From Glandiceps talaboti (lineage: Eukaryota > Hemichordata > Enteropneusta > Spengelidae): a stretch of 22,100 nt of DNA. Where the stretch lies: the NCBI RefSeq assembly GCF_964340395.1, contig NC_135560.1, positions 5,955,498-5,977,597 on the forward strand, written 5' to 3'. The notes under the pieces are model-generated. The model had not been told where the DNA came from. It was given only the letters and a program-made list of their open reading frames with translations, and searched no databases. Shown here one piece after another: positions 1 to 22,100 of this stretch (its first letter is position 1; each line of letters starts with the position of its first letter). Made by a program: the position numbers and the translations under genes.

Positions 1-205
1 TCAGATATCAAGATATGGAATATTTAGCTGTCAAGTGAGGAATTTTAGATACTGTGCAGTTACATATTCAGATATTCAGCAAGCGATATTCAGATAACAG
101 CTATGGGAAACTTATATTTCAGAAGTTGGAATATTTAGATAGCAGACTTTTGAACATTCAGATATCAACATATGATTCAGATATCAAGGTATGGAATATT
201 TAGAT
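1..205. repeat. Degenerate ATTCAGATATCAA-type minisatellite
   Basis: The phrases TCAGATATCAAGATATGG (1-18) and TCAGATATCAAGGTATGG (178-195) recur. Both are followed by AATATTTAG, and diverged copies of ATTCAGAT and GGAATATTTAGAT lie between them. It looks like a decayed short tandem repeat cut by the window's left edge. Confidence 0.6.
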
Positions 206-415
206 CTTGGAGCAGCGTACTGTGATAGTATCATACAATGTTCTACAACATTAATCCCACTATGGACATTTATAGATCAGGTTTGGGTAGGAATCAGCTT
301 GATATCAGGAGAGTGAATTATCTACAAATCTGGAGATGTAAATGCTCATATTGTGGTAATATTATTGCTATGATATTCTGTGTGAATGTTTATATGAATA
401 GGAATGTATACACAA

Positions 416-449
<34 letters not shown>

Positions 450-1123
450 TTTATAATATAACATGTATGTATTAATAGTATAATACAAATAAAAACTTAA
501 ATTTATCAAACTTGATTATTGCCTGCAAAAGTTTGTTTTGTTATTGTTTTTAGCACAACTAAACTGAGAAGCTCAGTAGTGCTTTAGGCATCGAGAAATG
601 TCTGTTAGTGTGTGTGTGTGTGTGTGTGTGAACCAAATAAAGTCAAACATCACCAGACATGAGTAACAGGAAAATTGCATAAGCAATGTTTTATTTATTG
701 TTACCACAGTGACAGCCAACAGGAAATTTGCAACATTATACATAGTTGCCCTTGATATAGAAGTGGATTATTAGTATATGTAAGTTTGTTTGTAAATACA
801 TGATTACTTGTGAATCACTGCAATTATCATTTAGAATGTGAGCTTGTTGGTTAATACACCATGGAATGGGAAGTCATAACTTCTGTATAAAAACATAGTT
901 CTCTTTAACCGAGCCCATCCTCTTTAGAATGAAGGAAAAAAATTATACATCTGATAAAAATTGTTCAGTTTATTTATTCAGGTTTTATTTAAAATATTAT
1001 TGCATTCCTTTGCAGTGTATAACACCACTGCAGGTATACACACCAGTCATGATGCAAGGATATGTAAAGTATGGATATGAGAAGATATACCTTTATTATC
1101 CCTTAGGAGTCCACCTTACATAC
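206..1123. other. Gene-poor stretch with CA and GT microsatellites
   Basis: No coding block, splice-bounded exon or RNA gene was recognised here. The notable content is an interrupted CA run passing into TA (about 410-449) and a GT run (606-630). The short open frames are AT-rich and match nothing I know. Confidence 0.5.
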
Positions 1124-1378
1124 TAATAGGGAACTTGCAAACCCACCATGTTGAATGTTGCATCATGAGAAATGTGATAATAAATGCTAATCAATTAGTA
1201 TTATGAACAATATTGTGATATTGTTTGTAACCACAAATGATCAATTCATAGTCGCCCTGACCATTGTGGGAGGGTTATTTTATCGGTAGCTACAGATTAG
1301 GTATATGATATCCTCAGATAGTCCCATAGTCCTTTGCGTCTGAGCATGCTAAGTCTGTGGATTGCAAGTTCCCTATTA
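1124..1378. mobile_element. MITE with 17-bp perfect terminal inverted repeats
   Basis: TAATAGGGAACTTGCAA at 1124-1140 is the exact reverse complement of 1362-1378. Taking the outermost TA as a target-site duplication leaves a non-coding element of about 251 bp starting ATAGGG. TA duplication and small size suggest a Tc1/mariner-type non-autonomous element. The family assignment is inference; the inverted repeats are seen directly. Confidence 0.72.
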
Positions 1379-1385
1379 CGAACAT

Positions 1386-2190
1386 GTTGTACCATATTTA
1401 GAACATACATGTCTACTTCTACACATTAAAACACCATCCTGACACAAATGCTAAGATATCAGTATGAAAATGAAACCACACTTTGAAGTGATGTGACGGT
1501 ATTTACTTAGCTAGTGACTTATTTTAAGCATGTTAACAGTTTGTTCAGTTCATCTGGCCAATTCTGGCTGTATCATGATATCTTTGGAATATCTTATTTG
1601 TCTACCTTCTACAAAATTCAGACCACCCTGACACAAATATTAGATACAAGCATGAAAACACACTTTGAAGTTATATGTTGGTACTTAGTCACTGTTACGC
1701 ATATTAAGTATATTAACATTTTTTTCAGTTCATCTTGCTAATATTATGTTATATTATGTTAAAGGTGTCCTACATGGACATAACAACTTATACAGTACTT
1801 CAATCAAATTTACAAAAAAAGAGCCAAATACATACTCTGGATTACAAGACTGGCTAATACCAAATGTGTTATATTGTATTTACAATATCATATGTCTACC
1901 ATCTACACAATAAGGTATTCCTCACATAAATATCATATATTGGCATGAAGCCATAATATGATGACACTTTAGTTTGTCACACATACTAAGTAAATTTAAA
2001 TAAAAAATTTTCAGTTCATTTTGCTAATAACCTAAATATGTCATAATGTATTTACAATATCATATTCTACCATCTACACAATAAGATCATCCTCACATAA
2101 ATATTAGTTATTAAAAGAAATCCATACTTTGAAATGATATGATTGTTTACTTAGCTTACTTATCCTAACTAAATTGACTTTTCAGCTGTT
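1386..2190. repeat. Degenerate satellite: four units of about 175 bp
   Basis: Four diverged units (about 1386-1566, 1567-1747, 1861-2034, 2035-2190), with about 110 bp of unrelated sequence between the second and third. Each has the same order of landmarks: a TCTACC(A/T)TCTACACA-like block, then CCTGACACAAAT or CCTCACATAAAT, then ACTTTGAAGTGAT-like, then TACTTAG, and in three units TTCAGTTCAT(C/T)TTGCTAAT or close. It lies beyond the 3' end of the complete ALP gene. Confidence 0.7.
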
Positions 2191-2766
2191 AGTCATTTCA
2201 CAGCATAGGTTACAACCCTGTTGCTGTACTGGTAAAACCCTGTGTTTGAAGTAATCCAGTGACTTGTTGTAAACCACATATCTATCACAAAATGTCACTA
2301 TATACACTACTTTGGTCTTCTACAAGTTTTGTTCAGCATCTGATCTACATAAATAATGTCTGATTTGATGACATCAGGTAAAATTGTCAATACAACACCT
2401 GTGCTCACAGTACAATGACATCATCCACCCCACCCCCACCCCCACCCCATCCCCCTCCTCAAAATATTTCTGATATACATGGCGCATTAAACTGCAAAAG
2501 TTATCTAAGTATATTTTTTATGATAAAGTTAGGATTCAAATTGCTCATCAAATTGTGACTGTCGTGGAAGGGATTGTAATAACTGGGGAGTAACAAAACA
2601 AATGACTGGCTTGTCAATTGTTCATGGCCAATACCATTACTGTTATTTAAGTTCCTAGTGCTGCTTTTTGTTATGTCAAATCACAATTATTAAAGAACAT
2701 TTCCAAATGTAATGAAGTAATTATGTCTGGTATGTTAACTTAACATATAATATATTAATATTGATT
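2191..2766. other. 3' flank and probable 3' UTR of the ALP gene
   Basis: Immediately downstream of the ALP stop on the minus strand. No convincing AATAAA or ATTAAA hexamer is present on that strand within this stretch, so the cleavage site is not located. The only striking element is the C-rich tract listed separately. Confidence 0.4.
2425..2460 (-). other. G-quadruplex-prone tract downstream of the ALP stop
   Basis: On the minus strand (the ALP sense strand) this reads as runs of 4-5 G separated by single T or short spacers (GGGGTGGGGGTGGGGGTGG). It satisfies the four-run G-quadruplex pattern. It starts about 310 nt past the stop codon, so it may lie in the 3' UTR or just beyond. Confidence 0.6.
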
Positions 2767-19357
<16,591 letters not shown>

Positions 19358-19382
19358 CGCTAGTCTATCATGTCTGTCACTG

Positions 19383-19535
19383 TTATAATAGCTGCGGTGA
19401 CCACTTCATGCTGCTGTACCAGTCATTTCGATCTTAAAATACAGTTGTCCAGTCTGCGCATGTGAACGCTGTCATCGCCCGTCAACTGTTTAACACATCT
19501 GTCGGTCGTGGACACGCTAGCGGAGTGGGGCGGGG
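19383..19535 (-). promoter_or_regulatory. Putative ALP core promoter and GC box
   Basis: Reading the minus strand toward exon 1: a GC box (GGGGCGGGG or its complement, 19527-19535); TGCGCATG, an NRF1-like half (about 19455-19462); a TATA-like GTATTTTAAG (19442-19433) about 75 nt before the start codon; and TATTATAA (19390-19383), 26 nt before it. The first TATA-like site would give a short 5' UTR; the second would put transcription start at the ATG. Only the motifs are seen. Promoter function is inferred from their position. Confidence 0.35.
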
Positions 19536-19560
19536 TTTCAAACCATGTAGATGGTTACCA

Positions 19561-20630
19561 TAGAGACGAAAATCGAATTTTTGCTTAGTCACTAATGTCA
19601 GACAACTCACACACCTTTATGATATGTTGATGTTTTCGTGTTAGAAAACACCAGTCTACACTTATAGAGCCCAAGCAATGTCACAAACACATAGTGGAAT
19701 CGATTAGCCTTTTCACAAAACGAGATTGTACACAAAGCTAGTATACGTTTAATTCTTTGTTATGCTCAAACGAGCAGACTACATTTCATCGATAGTATAC
19801 ATATTTTTAGGTGTCATTTAATATTTTGATAAAATCCGTTCTTATAACTTACAATGATCGTGATATATTAACAAGAGACTTTGCGATTTTCAAATTTGGC
19901 CTTAAACTTGCTAAATGTTCATCTATTAATAATATAGTAATTTTATGGTTTTTTTGAAAAAATGCGACAAGGACATTCACCAATTTCTAACACTTGGTGG
20001 CGATATAACTATGGGATTTATGCACCTGTACAATATCTGCAGCGCCTACCATGATTTCATAACAAATCCTGACGATAAGAAAGCATACGAAATCGTTCTA
20101 ATGTAAGACTTAAGTTAAAGCTGCATTAGCAGTAACTTGAACGTTTTTATTTTTTTTGTTTTTTAAAGTTTTGTCAGATATAATGGCGTCTAAATTGTAA
20201 TGTAGTACACCACAGCACAGTAATTGACTCACACATAGGTAAACATATATATTTAGTAGTACACATAGTAGGTCGAAACATTCATCAATTCAGCAAACTG
20301 ATTTTGTGGGTCCCACCAAAAAATCAGCGCCCTCTATAAATTACGAATTCAACTTATTACTATACTACTTATAGATAAAATATACCTGTAATTGGCATGT
20401 ACAATGTCTAATTATAGTCTGAGGCCGTTTAACAATTTTCAGTGAATATATTGTTGGTTGTCTGATCGAAAAATAACATCCCAGTTACAGGTAGTGCAGC
20501 TCGCAGATGTTATTTGCACATGGCATGCATTAGTTAATACAACTTTGATGAAAGCCAACAAGGTCAAAATTGTATGGGTTGATACTAGTAGATTTCTTGA
20601 AATGAAATTATAAGCAAGGGCACTGACCCT
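19561..20630. other. Spacer between the two ALP genes
   Basis: Lies between the 3' end of the partial paralog and the promoter of the complete gene. It is AT-rich with no recognised gene. A minus-strand AATAAA hexamer in an A/T run near 20145-20155 could serve the paralog's 3' end but is far (about 840 nt) from its stop. Confidence 0.4.
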
Positions 20631-20635
20631 GACTG

Positions 20636-20985
20636 GGGGGTGGGGGTACCCCCATAGAAAGGTATATGGGTACTTGTCGCCCAAATGAGTCATGTTTTCA
20701 GGATACAAATCTCTAAACATGGGTCGAATTTTCGTTTGAAAATTTCCTAATCATGGGATCAATAATATAGGAAACGTCTTTATACTTCAGAAATATCTTC
20801 ACAGGATCAGAATAAAGGTAACGGACTGGGTTATTGTGACTGGAAATTCTAAAGAATTGGGTCTGGATTCTTTGCTGGATTATACATGTATATGGGTCAT
20901 GTTTTGAACTTGGACTGCATACCCACATCTAATAATTTAGGGAGTACCTCCACTCCCATCCTGACGCCCTCTCCAAGATCTATGG
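20636..20985. repeat. Suspected dispersed repeat with recurring ATGGGTC phrases
   Basis: Contains TATGGGTACTTG (about 20666), GAGTCATGTTTTCAGG (about 20687), ACATGGGTCGAAT (about 20717), TTGGGTCTGGATTC and TATGGGTCATGTTTTGAAC (about 20890). It begins with the perfect palindrome TGGGGGTACCCCCA (20641-20654). It looks like a decayed internally repetitive element in the paralog's 3' flank; the two open frames there are read as noise. Confidence 0.4.
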
Positions 20986-20991
20986 CAAGAG

Positions 20992-21353
20992 TTACAGTTT
21001 ACCCGGACGATTCATTACATTCATGTAAATGGGCACTAAAAGGAGAAGGAAAACCCAGACATTGATTTTAATGTCAGTGGCGCCACAAGTTGAATCCTCG
21101 GGATCGCAATCGTCTGTGTCGTCAACCGGGTCGGTTGTGAGTGCCGCTGGCGGATCGGTTGCTTGCGTTGTGCAATGTTCAGTAGACGTTCCAAGACATG
21201 CGGCGTACATGACAACGTGGGCGATGTAATTCTGTTCGTGGACACCGTGAAATAAGTGTGCCATTGGTCCGTCAGCGTATATAGCAACGTCTTCCCCAGC
21301 ATGACTTTCTGAAGTATCAGGGATTGTTGCTTGTTGATGATAAGAGTTTGTCT
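20992..21353 (-). CDS. ALP: Second alkaline phosphatase paralog, last exon only (partial)
   Basis: C-terminal exon of a second alkaline phosphatase whose earlier exons lie beyond the right edge. The acceptor AG is at 21355-21354, so the exon opens with two bases of a split codon, the same phase-1 junction as the last exon of the neighbouring gene. It encodes [19 protein letters not shown] (His Zn ligand), then [17 protein letters not shown] and the YAACLG-EHC cysteine pair. An acidic Thr/Pro/Asp-rich stalk of about 35 residues follows ([16 protein letters not shown]), then a hydrophobic run ([13 protein letters not shown]), the tail NVMNRPGKL and TAA at 20994-20992. The hydrophobic end fits a GPI signal, but the charged NRPGKL also allows a short cytoplasmic tail. 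There is no frameshift, so the exon looks functional. It lies about 1.6 kb upstream of the complete gene on the same strand, implying tandem duplication. Confidence 0.93.
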
Positions 21354-21504
21354 CTACGGGAGGAATTCATAAAGAAAATTGACTATTGACTTCAGATATT
21401 TTACAAATTGGTACTAAGGTAAAGCACTATCGAATAGAACAATAGATTCTGTCATTTTTTTGTTCATCTTATACACACGGCTTCTATATCGTATTTACTC
21501 TATT

Positions 21505-21517
21505 AGAGAGAGAGAAC

Positions 21518-21557
<40 letters not shown>

Positions 21558-21558
21558 G
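21505..21558. repeat. (AG)n-(ACAG)n microsatellite
   Basis: A short AG run with one interruption (21505-21521) followed by nine ACAG units to 21558. It ends about 12 bp before the hairpin. Confidence 0.93.
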
Positions 21559-21569
21559 CGACTTAATCC

Positions 21570-21682
21570 AAGGAATAAAGATGACATTGTTATAAGTCGT
21601 TACTCGGAGTTTCAGCGATCATTAGGCGATTGCTGAAGAAGCGTGAAACTACGAGGAACAACTTATGACATCCTTATTCCTT
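21570..21682. repeat. Long imperfect hairpin
   Basis: AAGGAATAAAGATGACAT (21570-21587) is inverted as ATGTCATCCTTATTCC-like sequence ending at 21682. Moving inward, AAGTCGTTACTCG pairs with CGAGGAACAACTT, GAGTTT with AAACT, and CAGCGATC with GATTGCTG, leaving a loop of about 5 nt near 21623 and a 10-nt bulge (AAGAAGCGTG). Nearly the whole 113 bp is base-paired. Confidence 0.7.
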
Positions 21683-21754
21683 TTAAGCTTATAATGCCCT
21701 GCTACTAATAAATGCATATAGCACTGTTCTCTCCAGTGAGATACTTAAATGAGT

Positions 21755-21757
<3 letters not shown>

Positions 21758-21846
<89 letters not shown>
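21758..21846. repeat. (AT)n microsatellite
   Basis: An uninterrupted AT array of about 89 nt to the left of the 85-bp unique core. Confidence 0.96.
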
Positions 21847-21849
<3 letters not shown>

Positions 21850-21927
21850 AAACTATTACGCTCTGCCACTGCGGTATAGAGCACTGTCTTAGCAGATTGA
21901 TACTCACCGAGGTATATATTCCTCGCT

Positions 21928-22096
<169 letters not shown>

Positions 22097-22100
22097 TGTC

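Noticed and set aside
21633-21649. Possible hammerhead-ribozyme core (CTGAAGA then GAAAC)
   Set aside because: No room for a stem II between the two boxes and no matching stem III, so the pattern is not a hammerhead.
21689-21907. 72-codon minus frame of Tyr-Ile repeats
   Set aside because: An (AT)n artefact.

Overview
The window is animal nuclear DNA, not bacterial. Coding sequence comes in short blocks bounded by GT-AG splice sites and separated by AT-rich introns. It is packed with dinucleotide and tetranucleotide microsatellites, foldback elements and non-LTR retrotransposon relics. The proteins and repeat style fit an invertebrate, probably marine and bilaterian, but the sequence does not let me name a phylum or species.

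The organising feature is one complete gene on the minus strand, running from 19357 down to 2767. I could assemble nine coding exons with consistent phase at every junction. Together they encode a 545-residue GPI-type alkaline phosphatase of the ALPL/ALPI family, with a signal peptide, all catalytic and metal-binding residues and a hydrophobic C-terminal tail. The signal-peptide exon (19282-19357) is separated from the catalytic exons (2767-8803) by a first intron of about 10.5 kb. A GC box and TATA-like sites lie just upstream of exon 1.

Upstream of that gene on the same strand is the last exon (20992-21353) of a second alkaline phosphatase paralog, whose other exons lie beyond the right edge. 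The two genes are therefore head to tail, about 1.6 kb apart. Their catalytic ends agree, but their C-terminal tails differ: a short linker with a hydrophobic end in the complete gene, an acidic Thr/Pro/Asp-rich stalk before the hydrophobic segment in the paralog.

The rest is repeat landscape. From left to right: degenerate AT-rich repeats (1-205); a 255-bp MITE with 17-bp terminal inverted repeats (1124-1378); a degenerate satellite of about 175-bp units (1386-2190); a G-quadruplex-prone tract just 3' of the complete gene (2425-2460); the 3' end of a CR1/L2-like LINE with a TTGA-type tail in intron 7 (about 3893-4281); foldbacks in introns 6 and 4; very long (AT)n and (AG)n arrays in intron 5. 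Intron 1 holds a compound (AG)n array, (TACA)n/(GACA)n arrays, a degenerate 100-bp tandem repeat (11.5-11.76 kb), a second LINE relic on the minus strand (12630-12925), a foldback (13103-13446), a large interrupted palindrome (15146-15431) and an 85-bp tandem duplication (about 18.0 kb). The right edge has a long hairpin (21570-21682) and an 85-bp unique core between two (AT)n arrays.

I found no RNA gene, CRISPR array, prokaryotic element or second protein-coding gene family that I can support. The most notable things are the alkaline phosphatase tandem and the unclassified foldback and satellite families.
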